DNA from: Candidatus Zhuqueibacterota bacterium
GTDB lineage: Bacteria; Zhuqueibacterota; Zhuqueibacteria; Zhuqueibacterales; Zhuqueibacteraceae
Direction of reading: 5' to 3'
NCBI GenBank assembly: GCA_013361015.1
Contig: JABWAN010000382.1
Coordinates: 1-6,065, forward strand
Length of the DNA stretch: 6,065 nucleotides
Shown: piece after piece, positions 1 through 6,065 of the stretch
Position numbering within the stretch: the first letter of the stretch is position 1
Layout: the number at the start of each line of letters is the position of its first letter
Made by a program: the position numbers and the translations under genes
The notes under the pieces: model-generated
What the model was told of the DNA's origin: nothing
Database searches by the model: none
Seen by the model: only the letters and a program-made list of their open reading frames with translations

Positions 1-129
1 TTTTTCGAGTGTTTCGTGGGCAAAACTCAAATGTGCCTTTTATGAATGATCGGAGATTGGCTTGAGAACCTACCACCGGGCCTGCACTCCCATTCCAGCG
101 ATTCCTCGATCGGTCGAACCCAGCATCGT

Positions 130-134
130 GAGGG
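130..134 (+). promoter_or_regulatory. Ribosome binding site (GAGGG) that decides the SDR start
   Basis: GAGGG lies four bases before the ATG at 139, a good Shine-Dalgarno spacing. It supports the internal start over the in-frame ATG at 46, which has no comparable purine-rich stretch immediately before it. Confidence 0.6.
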
Positions 135-138
135 CTTG

Positions 139-1020
139 ATGTCGATTCCACGCATACTCGTCACTGGCGCAAGTGGCTTTCTCGGCGGACATCTTTGTCG
201 TATCACCGCACAGGAGGGTGAGGTGGTGGGTGCGTTTCATTTGCACGATTCGGTGCCAAAGGACGCGCTTGCGGTGCAGATGGATCTGCAGGAAGAGGCC
301 GCGCTGCGCAAAAGGCTGGAGGAAATCGATCCGCACATTCTCGTGCATGCTGCCGTCCTGCAGGTCGATGCGTGTGAGCACAACCCGGAACTGGCCGAAC
401 GGATTAACGTGCAAGCAAGCCGCATCATTGCGGAATGGTGTGCGCGCCGGCGGCGGCGTTTGGTCTATATCTCGTCAGACTTGGTGTTTGACGGTGCACA
501 GGGAAACTATCGCGAAATTGACGCCGCGCAGCCGGTTATGATATATGGCAAAACGAAGTTGGCGGCGGAACGAGCCGTATTGCAGGCGTGCGCCTCCGCA
601 GCCGTGGCGCGCTTGCCATTGCTGTATGGATTCCCGGTGGCCGGCGGCAGCAACTTTTTTCTGAGTATGCTGGCACGTTTGCAGCGCGGCGAAGTCGTGC
701 CTGTATTTCACGATCAATACCGCACGCCGGGCCTGGTGAATAACCTTGCAGCCGCAGTTTGGGAATTGGCGTGCTCGGACTATCGTGGCATTATGCATCT
801 CGCCGGGGCCACGCGTTGCAGTCGATATGAATTCGCGCGCAGTGTGTGTCACTTTGCGGCTTTGAACGAAGCTCTATTGCAACCGGTCTCCATGTTCGAG
901 ACGCCGTTGCTCGCGCCGCGGCCGCAGGATGTTTCTTTGGATTGCAGTTTGGCCAATAGCGTGCTTCACACTAGACTACTCGGGGTCGAAAAAGGTTTGC
1001 AGCTTATTCTACAATTTTAA
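139..1020 (+). CDS. RmlD-like SDR family NAD(P)-dependent sugar-nucleotide reductase/epimerase
   Basis: A 293-residue extended short-chain dehydrogenase of the RmlD substrate-binding type (dTDP-4-dehydrorhamnose reductase and relatives, including the MAT2B-like branch). These are cytosolic enzymes that use NAD(P)H on nucleotide-linked sugars. Seen in the protein: an N-terminal beta strand running into the glycine-rich dinucleotide loop TGASGFLG (9-16); DL at 49-50; LVHAAV near 68-73; the ISSDLVFDG segment (111-119), which matches the ISTDYVFDG signature of RmlD; the catalytic YxxxK as YGKTK (Y136, K140); and a late PRPQDVSLD (260-268) resembling the substrate-domain motif of RmlD. The length is close to the usual 280-300. 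The frame is open back to an ATG at 46, but the 31 extra residues would be polar and unlike the family, while the ATG at 139 puts the Rossmann strand right at the N terminus and has GAGGG just upstream. The exact substrate is not readable; no other sugar genes are visible. The next gene starts 32 bases after the stop, so co-transcription is possible. Confidence 0.88.
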   Translation: MSIPRILVTGASGFLGGHLCRITAQEGEVVGAFHLHDSVPKDALAVQMDLQEEAALRKRLEEIDPHILVHAAVLQVDACEHNPELAERINVQASRIIAEWCARRRRRLVYISSDLVFDGAQGNYREIDAAQPVMIYGKTKLAAERAVLQACASAAVARLPLLYGFPVAGGSNFFLSMLARLQRGEVVPVFHDQYRTPGLVNNLAAAVWELACSDYRGIMHLAGATRCSRYEFARSVCHFAALNEALLQPVSMFETPLLAPRPQDVSLDCSLANSVLHTRLLGVEKGLQLILQF

Positions 1021-1039
1021 ACTGACGGATAAAATCTAA

Positions 1040-1046
1040 GGGAAGG
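1040..1046 (+). promoter_or_regulatory. Ribosome binding site (GGGAAGG) of the M28 peptidase gene
   Basis: A purine-rich GGGAAGG sits six bases before the ATG at 1053. A second in-frame ATG (codon 4) is nine bases further on and less well placed. The site lies in the 32-base gap after the SDR gene. Confidence 0.6.
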
Positions 1047-1052
1047 TCGATT

Positions 1053-2870
1053 ATGTTTCGCATGAAGACTCTACTCGTTGTAGTTTTGGCGATGTTCGTT
1101 ATAGGTTGTACTGCTTCCAAAACACCCGTGAATAAGGAGAGCGTGACCGCGGTGGCGCCTGCGGATATCCAGTATCACGTGAACTACCTCGCTTCTGATT
1201 CGCTGGAAGGCCGGCTCTCGGGCACTCCCGGATGCGAGGCCGCGGCGCAGTATCTTGCGGCGGAATTCAAACGCTTCGGACTGGCTCCGCAAGGCGAAAA
1301 GCAATCTTACGTGCAGAAGTTCGATTTCGTTGGAGGCGTGGCATTGGGCGGCAAAAACTCGCTGGCCATGTCGCAAGCCGGAAGAGATACGACGTGGACG
1401 CTCAACGTGGATTTTGTTCCCGCGGGCTTTTCACTCTCCAGCAAGCTGGAGGTGCGCGAAGATCTCGCGTTTGTAGGCTATGGAATTTCGGCAGGGAAGA
1501 TTGACTTTGACGAGTATGCGAGTGTCGACGCGAAAGGCAAAGTCGTGCTCGCCCTGCGTTATTCGCCTGCGGGCGATGATCCGCACAGCCCCTTTGTGGA
1601 ATTTGAAGCGTTGCGTTACAAGGCATTGCAGGCGCGTGAACACGGCGCCGCGGCGCTGCTGCTCGTAATCGGGAAAAAGGATTCTTTGCTGCCGGAATTG
1701 AAATTCGATCGTGCTAGCAGTGATGCCGGTATCCCCGTGCTTTTCGTGACCCAGCAGGTTGCGGATTGGATATTGCAGGGTCGCAATCAAACACTCGCCG
1801 CTGTGCAAGACAGCATTGATGCCACGAAGAAGCCGCGCTCGTTTCTCATTGCCGATTGCCGCGTACAAGTGGAAACGGAAGTGCTCAAACATCGCCGCGA
1901 GGCCGCGAACGTGATTGGCATGTTAGCGGGTCGCGATGCGCAATTGCAAAACCAGGCAATCATTATCGGCGCGCACTACGACCACCTCGGCCGCAGCACC
2001 GAAGGCGCGCTCGACCCGGATCTCAAGAGCGAAATCCGCAACGGTGCAGATGACAACGCCTCCGGCACGGCGGGCATGTTGGAATTGGCGCAATACTTCG
2101 CTGCGCCCGAGCATCGTCCCAGCCGCTCACTCATCTTCATGGGTTTCGCCGGAGAAGAGCTCGGCTTGCTCGGTTCCGCGCACTATGTCAATCATCCGAC
2201 TTTCCCGCTCGAACAAACCATCGCCATGCTCAACATGGATATGATCGGCCGCTTAAAGGATAGCGCATTGGTGGTGCAAGGAGTGGGCACTTCTCCGGAC
2301 TTTGCAGCGTTGGTAGAGCGTTGCAATGCCGAAACAAGGCTCAAGCTCAGTTTGAAAAAAGACGGCCTCGGGCCAAGTGATCATTCGTCTTTCTATCAGA
2401 AAAACCTGCCTGTGCTTTTCTTCTTTAGCGGTTTGCACGAGGACTATCACCGCGCCAGCGATGATGCCAACAAGATCAACGCAAATGGCGAGGCGCAAAT
2501 TGTGAGTTTGGTCGCGAAAGTCGCCGCCGCCATCGCCAATTCGGACTCTTTGCCGCTATTTACCAAAGTTGATTCCGAGGAGCGTCCCCAAGCGCGAGGT
2601 TTCCGCGTGAGTGTCGGCACAATTCCCGACTATGCGGCTGAAGTGGAAGGTTTGAAACTCAGCGGCGTGCGGGCTGGCGGCCCGGCGGAGCGTGCCGGAT
2701 TACAAGGCGGTGATATCATCATTCGCTTCGGCACCATCGACATCAAAAATATTTATGATTACACTTTTGCACTGGGGGAATTTTCACCGGGTGAGGAAGT
2801 GGAGGTCGTCATCTTGCGCGGAACCGAAAAAAAGACGATGAAGCTCAAGCTCGAGGCGGGAAAAAGATGA
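1053..2870 (+). CDS. M28 family zinc metallopeptidase lipoprotein with PA-type insert and C-terminal PDZ domain
   Basis: A 605-residue exported peptidase, probably an aminopeptidase acting on peptides outside the cytoplasm. The N terminus is a lipoprotein signal: basic start, hydrophobic stretch 6-17, and lipobox VIGC with C19 as the lipidated residue. Threonine follows C19, so no Asp retention signal is present and outer-membrane placement is plausible. Residues about 130-265 look like a protease-associated (PA) insert (AFVGYGI at 139-145, GKVVLAL at 162-168). The M28 core at about 285-495 has all expected metal and catalytic residues by family alignment: H308 in GAHYDH, bridging D334 in NGADDNASG, catalytic E368 and ligand E369 in FAGEELGLLGS, D396 in NMDMIG, and H466 in EDYHRASDD. 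Residues about 517-603 form a PDZ-like domain with GGPAERAGLQGGDIIIRFG (542-560). The ATG at 1053 has AGGGAAGG-type Shine-Dalgarno sequence before it. M28 family membership is firm; the substrate is unknown. Confidence 0.93.
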   Translation: MFRMKTLLVVVLAMFVIGCTASKTPVNKESVTAVAPADIQYHVNYLASDSLEGRLSGTPGCEAAAQYLAAEFKRFGLAPQGEKQSYVQKFDFVGGVALGGKNSLAMSQAGRDTTWTLNVDFVPAGFSLSSKLEVREDLAFVGYGISAGKIDFDEYASVDAKGKVVLALRYSPAGDDPHSPFVEFEALRYKALQAREHGAAALLLVIGKKDSLLPELKFDRASSDAGIPVLFVTQQVADWILQGRNQTLAAVQDSIDATKKPRSFLIADCRVQVETEVLKHRREAANVIGMLAGRDAQLQNQAIIIGAHYDHLGRSTEGALDPDLKSEIRNGADDNASGTAGMLELAQYFAAPEHRPSRSLIFMGFAGEELGLLGSAHYVNHPTFPLEQTIAMLNMDMIGRLKDSALVVQGVGTSPDFAALVERCNAETRLKLSLKKDGLGPSDHSSFYQKNLPVLFFFSGLHEDYHRASDDANKINANGEAQIVSLVAKVAAAIANSDSLPLFTKVDSEERPQARGFRVSVGTIPDYAAEVEGLKLSGVRAGGPAERAGLQGGDIIIRFGTIDIKNIYDYTFALGEFSPGEEVEVVILRGTEKKTMKLKLEAGKR

Positions 2871-2961
2871 CGTGTGGTTGCTCGGATTTTCTCCGCAACG
2901 AGCCTCTCGCCTGCAGAACAAATTTTTCGCCAGTTTTAGCAAACATTCTGTATATATGCTG

Positions 2962-2982
2962 ACGAAGAGTTTTAGTCTTCGT
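2962..2982 (+). terminator. Possible hairpin after the M28 peptidase gene
   Basis: ACGAAGA (2962-2968) and TCTTCGT (2976-2982) are perfect reverse complements around a 7-base loop. The stem is short, only moderately GC-rich, and is not followed by a T tract, so it is at best a weak or factor-assisted terminator. It lies about 90 bases after the peptidase stop codon. Confidence 0.3.
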
Positions 2983-2996
2983 TAGGATTTGGCATA

Positions 2997-3016
2997 TTGC
3001 TTGTAAGAGTAAGCAA
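2997..3016. repeat. Inverted repeat TTGCTT-N8-AAGCAA upstream of the AgmX-type gene
   Basis: TTGCTT (2997-3002) and AAGCAA (3011-3016) are perfect reverse complements separated by 8 bases, about 150 bases before the GTG start at 3167. The spacing resembles a dyad operator for a dimeric regulator, but an arm of six bases can occur by chance, and no promoter can be placed around it with confidence. Confidence 0.25.
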
Positions 3017-3154
3017 CTCAAAGCACCATGCAACGCCAGAGAGCGAGAAACCGTGCATTTGCGCGCGCGCGAAAATATGCCGGGTGTCTCAATCCAATGC
3101 AAACGATTACCATTGTGGTTTTGGTCTCGTCGCTCTTGGCTATTTTCGATCATC

Positions 3155-3158
3155 GGAG
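3155..3158 (+). promoter_or_regulatory. Ribosome binding site (GGAG) deciding a GTG start
   Basis: GGAG is eight bases before the GTG at 3167. This is what supports the GTG start: the only later in-frame ATG in the N-terminal part is at codon 59, inside the membrane segment, and would remove the cytoplasmic tail and cut the membrane anchor. Confidence 0.6.
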
Positions 3159-3166
3159 TTTAACAC

Positions 3167-4423
3167 GTGGATCGTACGCACAACACCGCGGAAGTCAAAA
3201 AAGCACCTCGCAATGGTCCCCCCAATCGCGATGGGGCTGCACCACCTCCACCTAGAAATTGGTCGGCCGGCGCTGAAACCGTGAAGACTTTTCCGAAAGA
3301 ATTTAATCGGAATTTACTCAAGTCGCTCGACCGGCGTTTCATGATCATTCTGTTGTTGGTGTTCATTATCGAGCCGGCTTTGATCATCAACTTGGCTTTG
3401 AATTATCAACCGTTCACGGATAGCAGCGACGTCGCCAAGCTCCAAGCCAAGTACGCGGATATTTTTCTTTCCGAATTTGAAGTGGAAACGCCGGAAGAAA
3501 CGGTTGTGCAAAACGAATTGCTGTTTCAGGCTTCGGAAATGGCCAAGCAAGTAGCCGGCGAAACCTACGGCACTTCTTCCGGCCCGGCGCTGCCGAGTTT
3601 GCGTCCCGGTGCGGGCACGCAGGAAACCCGTGCCGCTAGCCGCGAAGAAAGCCGCACGCGGCGGGGCATTAGTGCTGCTGCACGTGGGCGCGCGCGCAAC
3701 GCCATGTCCGAGGAAGTTGGTCGCGTGGGTTTGTTGGGGATCATCACTTCTGGCAGCAATTTGGTTTCCGAAGCGCCAGCCGTGCAAGTGCTCGATTACG
3801 CCGCAATGAACGGCAGAGATCTGGACCAAGTGCTTTCGGAAGTGCGCACCACCAAAGTGCCGCGCTTGGGCACGGATTATTTCGGCCCTTCAGTCGGGAG
3901 CGGATTGGGCGGCATGCTCAACCCCGATGACATTGTCATGGCCGAACGCGCGGTACGCGGCACCCGCTTTACGGAGTCGGGCGTGAACACGGAAGACGTG
4001 GTGACCTCGCTCGGAGCAGCGCCGCGCAAAAGAGTGGAGGCCAATCGCAAGTTTGAAGCCGTTAAGCGCGAACCGAGCCTGACCGGCTTTGGCGCGCGCC
4101 ATGATGAAAGCCGCGGCGCGGAGCTCGCCTCGCGCGAGCCGGCGCACATTCGCGCAGTTGTGATGAAGCACAACGCCGCGATTCAAGATTGCTATCGCAA
4201 GCAGCTCAAGCATAATCCCACCCTCAAGTGCAAAGTGACGGTGCGCATCACCATCGACTACACCGGCCATGTGATCGGCGTGAATGTTATCTCTTCCACG
4301 GTCGATCTGCCGGAGTTGAATCAGTGCATCGTTGCCAAGATTACTCGCTGGAACGATTTCGGCGCGATGGACCCCTCCACCACGCCGGTGACGTTCAAAC
4401 AGACGTACGTATTCGGGTATTGA
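3167..4423 (+). CDS. Membrane-anchored TonB-like protein with AgmX/PglI-type C-terminal domain
   Basis: A 418-residue protein with TonB-like layout. Residues 1-57 are a polar, basic, proline-containing tail (APPPPR at 25-30) that should stay in the cytoplasm. Residues about 58-78 form one membrane segment (MIILLLVFIIEPALIINLAL). Residues about 80-325 are a low-complexity, charged, Ala/Arg/Glu-rich stretch expected in the periplasm, with a short hydrophobic patch VGLLGIIT at 187-194. Residues about 328-418 match the C-terminal domain named after AgmX/PglI of myxobacteria: a helix with DCYRKQL, a VTVRITIDYTGHVIGV strand pair, SSTVDLPELNQC, and a final TFKQTYVF strand. The two family cysteines are C342 and C387; an additional C355 sits in PTLKCKV where relatives mostly have glycine. 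Such proteins are thought to work with ExbB/TolQ-type motors or in gliding and envelope machinery; no ExbB/ExbD gene is visible here. It starts with GTG behind GGAG. The family is fairly sure, the function is not. Confidence 0.8.
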   Translation: MDRTHNTAEVKKAPRNGPPNRDGAAPPPPRNWSAGAETVKTFPKEFNRNLLKSLDRRFMIILLLVFIIEPALIINLALNYQPFTDSSDVAKLQAKYADIFLSEFEVETPEETVVQNELLFQASEMAKQVAGETYGTSSGPALPSLRPGAGTQETRAASREESRTRRGISAAARGRARNAMSEEVGRVGLLGIITSGSNLVSEAPAVQVLDYAAMNGRDLDQVLSEVRTTKVPRLGTDYFGPSVGSGLGGMLNPDDIVMAERAVRGTRFTESGVNTEDVVTSLGAAPRKRVEANRKFEAVKREPSLTGFGARHDESRGAELASREPAHIRAVVMKHNAAIQDCYRKQLKHNPTLKCKVTVRITIDYTGHVIGVNVISSTVDLPELNQCIVAKITRWNDFGAMDPSTTPVTFKQTYVFGY

Positions 4424-4426
4424 GAC

Positions 4427-4466
4427 TTTGCGTTTCCAGCCTCAGCGCATCTGCTGGAAACGCAAA
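4427..4466. terminator. 14-bp perfect inverted repeat between convergent genes, likely bidirectional terminator
   Basis: The arm TTTGCGTTTCCAGC (4427-4440) and the arm GCTGGAAACGCAAA (4453-4466) are exact reverse complements around a 12-base loop. The repeat starts three bases after the AgmX-type stop codon and lies 32 bases from the stop of the convergent methyltransferase gene. Position between two convergent 3' ends and stem strength suggest transcription termination in both directions or 3'-end protection. No T tract follows on either strand, so it is not a canonical intrinsic terminator. Confidence 0.6.
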
Positions 4467-4498
4467 ACGCTCCTGCGCAAAACCACGTTTCACTGCTA

Positions 4499-5776
4499 TC
4501 ACACTCGCTCCATCACCGCCGCAAAAAAGCCATCGCAGCCGTGCCGGTGCGGCAGTAGTATCATTTGATTTCCCTCCGCGAGTTTGGCCAAATCATAGCG
4601 CTGCAAAATTGCAGCAGCCGCGCCGGCGCGGAACTCCGAATGTTTTGCGAGAAAATCTTCCACGATCTGCGCGTTCTCTTCCGCCAGCAAACTGCATGTC
4701 GCATATACCAATCTCCCGCCAAGCTTCAGCAATGGCGAATAGGCCCGCAGAATTTGCCGTTGTTTCGCCGCCATCTCGTTTACCATCGCCGCCGTGATTT
4801 TCCATTTCGCATCCGGATTGCGCCGCAATACACCGGTGCCGCTGCAGGGCGCATCAATCAAGATCGCGTCCATCTGCCCGTGTAAATTCTGCGGCGTTTC
4901 GTTCGGCTTGAGTGCCTGCACACGCACGTTGTGAATGCCGCTGCGGCGCGCGCGTTTTTTCAAGTTCTCCAAACGCGGCGCGCTCACGTCGAATGCAAAA
5001 ATTTCCCCGCGATTCTTCATCAAACTCGCCAAGTGCAAAGTCTTCCCGCCGCCGCCCGCGCACATATCGGCCACGCGCCAATTCGGCTTGGGATCGAGCA
5101 ACAGTGCAATGAGCTGGCTGCCTTCATCCTGCACTTCAAACCAACCCTCACGAAAGAGATCGAGCGTGAACAAGTTCGTGCGCTTGTGCAATTGAATTCC
5201 TGCCGGTGCAAGCGCAGTGGGTGCGCACTCGTAGCCGCGCTGTTGCAGCTCACGCAGACAAACCTCGCGCGTCGCCTTCAGAGTATTCACACGCAATGTC
5301 AAAGGCGGCGGCTGATTCAGCGCTGCCAGCAACACTTCGCTTTCCGCTCCAAATTGCTGTTGCAATGCCGCGACGAGCCAATCAGGAAAAGAGCAGCGCA
5401 CACCGGGATGGTTCCGGCCGATCTCCGCAGCATTTTGGTCGGCTAGTTTTTTTATCTGTTGGAAGGAAAGAGGCAGCGCGAGCTCGTGCAAGCTTTCAGA
5501 CGGGCGTTTTTCAAGGTGAATTTTATAAGCGGCCAGCAGCCATGCCGGCGCAAAGGCTTTCTGTTCATCAACACCAGCGATGAGCGTTTGCAGCAAGCGG
5601 CGGTGCCGCAAGATACCATACGCGCTCTCCGCCAGCGCGCGCCGATCGTGCGAACCGAGATAACGGCGCTGCCGAAAGAACACGTCGATCAAATGATCCG
5701 CCGGGCGTGGATCATGCAAGAGAATCTCCAGCAACTCACAAATGTGTCCGGCAAGCGAGGATGGTTTCATAAACAC
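4499..5776 (-). CDS. RsmB/NOP family SAM-dependent rRNA (cytosine-C5) methyltransferase
   Basis: A 425-residue cytosolic enzyme, close to the 429 of E. coli RsmB, which methylates C967 of 16S rRNA. Residues about 1-65 form the helical N-terminal part, with PADHLIDVFFRQRRYLGSHD (25-44), typical of one branch of this family. The Rossmann core follows: LRVNTLK (161-167); SAM-binding motif I as ADMCAGGGGKT (236-246); the acidic motif AFDVSAPRLENL (261-272); motif IV DAPCSGTGVLRRNPDAKW (308-325) with C311; and motif VI YATCS (358-362) with C361, the nucleophile by family analogy. GCDGFFAAVM (413-422) is the usual C-terminal end. Both cysteines are present, so it should be active. Motif I reads CAGGGGKT instead of CAAPGGKT, seen in a divergent branch, so the exact target cytosine is not assured and I give no symbol. 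The start is GTG at 5776 or ATG at 5770; neither has a clear Shine-Dalgarno, and an in-frame stop lies a little further upstream. It is convergent with the AgmX-type gene and divergent from corA. Confidence 0.92.
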   Translation of the reverse strand: MFMKPSSLAGHICELLEILLHDPRPADHLIDVFFRQRRYLGSHDRRALAESAYGILRHRRLLQTLIAGVDEQKAFAPAWLLAAYKIHLEKRPSESLHELALPLSFQQIKKLADQNAAEIGRNHPGVRCSFPDWLVAALQQQFGAESEVLLAALNQPPPLTLRVNTLKATREVCLRELQQRGYECAPTALAPAGIQLHKRTNLFTLDLFREGWFEVQDEGSQLIALLLDPKPNWRVADMCAGGGGKTLHLASLMKNRGEIFAFDVSAPRLENLKKRARRSGIHNVRVQALKPNETPQNLHGQMDAILIDAPCSGTGVLRRNPDAKWKITAAMVNEMAAKQRQILRAYSPLLKLGGRLVYATCSLLAEENAQIVEDFLAKHSEFRAGAAAAILQRYDLAKLAEGNQMILLPHRHGCDGFFAAVMERV

Positions 5777-5825
5777 GAATGTAAAATTTTGTTGCTCATT
5801 TGCAAAAGCATATTATCTTGCACAC
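5777..5825. promoter_or_regulatory. Divergent intergenic region; candidate corA promoter
   Basis: This 49-base AT-rich gap separates the methyltransferase start (minus strand) from corA (plus strand) and must hold, or overlap, promoters for both unless they reach into the coding regions. On the plus strand TTGTTG (5789-5794) and TATTAT (5811-5816) are 16 bases apart, an acceptable -35/-10 pair. That would start transcription at about the corA ATG. No Shine-Dalgarno is visible for either gene. This is a by-eye assignment. Confidence 0.3.
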
Positions 5826-6065
5826 ATGTCCAAATCTAAAAAACGGCGCGGCAAACGGCCGGGCCTGCCGCCGGGCACGCTCGTACACGTCGGCGAGCAA
5901 AAAATCGAACGCATCAAAGTCTCTTTAATCGACTATGAGCCGGCGAAGTTTCAAGAGCAAGAAATCACCGAGGTGCAGGAATGCTTTCCGTTTCGCGACC
6001 GGCCCACAGTAACGTGGATCAATATCGACGGCTTGCACAACCTTGACGCGATTGAAAAAATTGGG
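5826..6065 (+). CDS. corA: CorA family magnesium/cobalt transporter, N-terminal part (cut by window end)
   Basis: The first 80 codons are open to the window edge with no stop. The protein begins with a basic stretch (KSKKRRGKR) and then shows the N-terminal cytoplasmic-domain signature of one CorA branch: GLPPGTLVHVGE (13-24), VSLIDYE (32-38), ECFPF (52-56) and PTVTWINIDGLH (60-71), ending in EKIG. CorA forms a homopentameric inner-membrane channel for Mg2+ (also Co2+). The two C-terminal membrane helices and the GMN motif that would settle the call lie outside the window. The gene starts at ATG 5826; there is no clear Shine-Dalgarno and no better in-frame start upstream. It is divergent from the methyltransferase gene, and the two products have no evident functional link. 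Confidence 0.9.
   Translation, partial: MSKSKKRRGKRPGLPPGTLVHVGEQKIERIKVSLIDYEPAKFQEQEITEVQECFPFRDRPTVTWINIDGLHNLDAIEKIG

Larger units (their letters stand above)
2871..3166. other. Intergenic region with two small inverted repeats
   Basis: About 300 bases without a supportable gene. The region holds two short inverted repeats (2962-2982 and 2997-3016, listed separately), an 11-base alternating GC run at 3061-3071, and near its end the GGAG ribosome binding site of the next gene. It should contain the 3' end of the peptidase transcript and the promoter of the AgmX-type gene, but no -35/-10 pair with good spacing stands out. A short open frame starting at 3028 (or 3098) has a hydrophobic stretch but overlaps the start of the downstream gene out of frame and has no family resemblance, so I do not call it. 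Confidence 0.6.

Noticed and set aside
46..138. In-frame N-terminal extension of the SDR protein from the ATG at 46
   Set aside because: The extra 31 residues are polar and unlike the family, the ATG at 139 has a well placed GAGGG, and the Rossmann fold starts directly after it.
1431..1892. 153-codon minus-strand open frame inside the M28 peptidase gene
   Set aside because: It lies wholly inside a confidently assigned gene and shows no domain-like features.
3061..3071. Alternating GC run, possible Z-DNA former
   Set aside because: Only 11 bases long and expected now and then in GC-rich sequence; nothing around it suggests a function.
3028..3255. Small open frame with a hydrophobic stretch overlapping the start of the AgmX-type gene
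   Set aside because: It overlaps the real gene by about 90 bases out of frame, has no Shine-Dalgarno and no family resemblance, and the hydrophobic run comes from a T-rich stretch of the upstream region.
3314..3829. 171-codon open frame on the minus strand opposite the AgmX-type gene
   Set aside because: It is antisense to a gene with a clear membrane segment and recognisable C-terminal domain; its composition (Arg, His, Gln-rich) is typical of a shadow frame.
4228..4797. 189-codon plus-strand open frame crossing the convergent gap
   Set aside because: It overlaps the 3' ends of two confidently assigned genes in other frames, runs through the inverted repeat, and has low-complexity Ser/Arg/Pro composition.
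5459..5839. 126-codon plus-strand open frame opposite the methyltransferase 5' end, running into corA
   Set aside because: It is antisense to conserved N-terminal methyltransferase sequence and overlaps the corA start in another frame; no family resemblance.

Overview
The window looks like ordinary chromosomal sequence from a Gram-negative bacterium of moderate to fairly high GC content. The evidence is a lipoprotein-type secreted peptidase, a TonB-like single-pass envelope protein with an AgmX/PglI-type C-terminal domain, GAGG/GGAG-type ribosome binding sites, and housekeeping genes (an RsmB-family rRNA methyltransferase and CorA). AgmX/PglI-type tails are best known from myxobacteria but also occur in several uncultivated phyla. 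An uncultivated lineage (for example KSB1 or a relative) fits, but this is inference, not proof.

Layout. Positions 1-138 hold no supportable gene, only the upstream region of the first CDS. Then, on the + strand: an RmlD-like extended SDR nucleotide-sugar reductase/epimerase (139-1020); 32 bases later a secreted M28 zinc metallopeptidase lipoprotein with a PA-type insert and a C-terminal PDZ domain (1053-2870); a 296-base intergenic region with two small inverted repeats (2871-3166); and a GTG-started, membrane-anchored AgmX/PglI C-terminal-domain protein (3167-4423). A 14-bp perfect inverted repeat (4427-4466) lies in the gap between this gene and the convergent minus-strand RsmB/NOP methyltransferase (4499-5776). 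A 49-base divergent intergenic region follows, and then the 5' end of a corA-type Mg2+/Co2+ transporter gene, cut by the window edge (5826-6065).

The genes do not form an obvious pathway. The first two may be co-transcribed because of their close spacing. The peptidase and the AgmX-type protein are both envelope proteins but are separated by about 300 bases. I see no mobile element, CRISPR array, tRNA, rRNA or defence cassette, and nothing that convincingly amounts to a new biological system. The points most worth a second look are the stand-alone AgmX-type protein with its extra cysteine, the M28-PDZ lipoprotein, the convergent-gene hairpin, and the start of corA without a visible Shine-Dalgarno.
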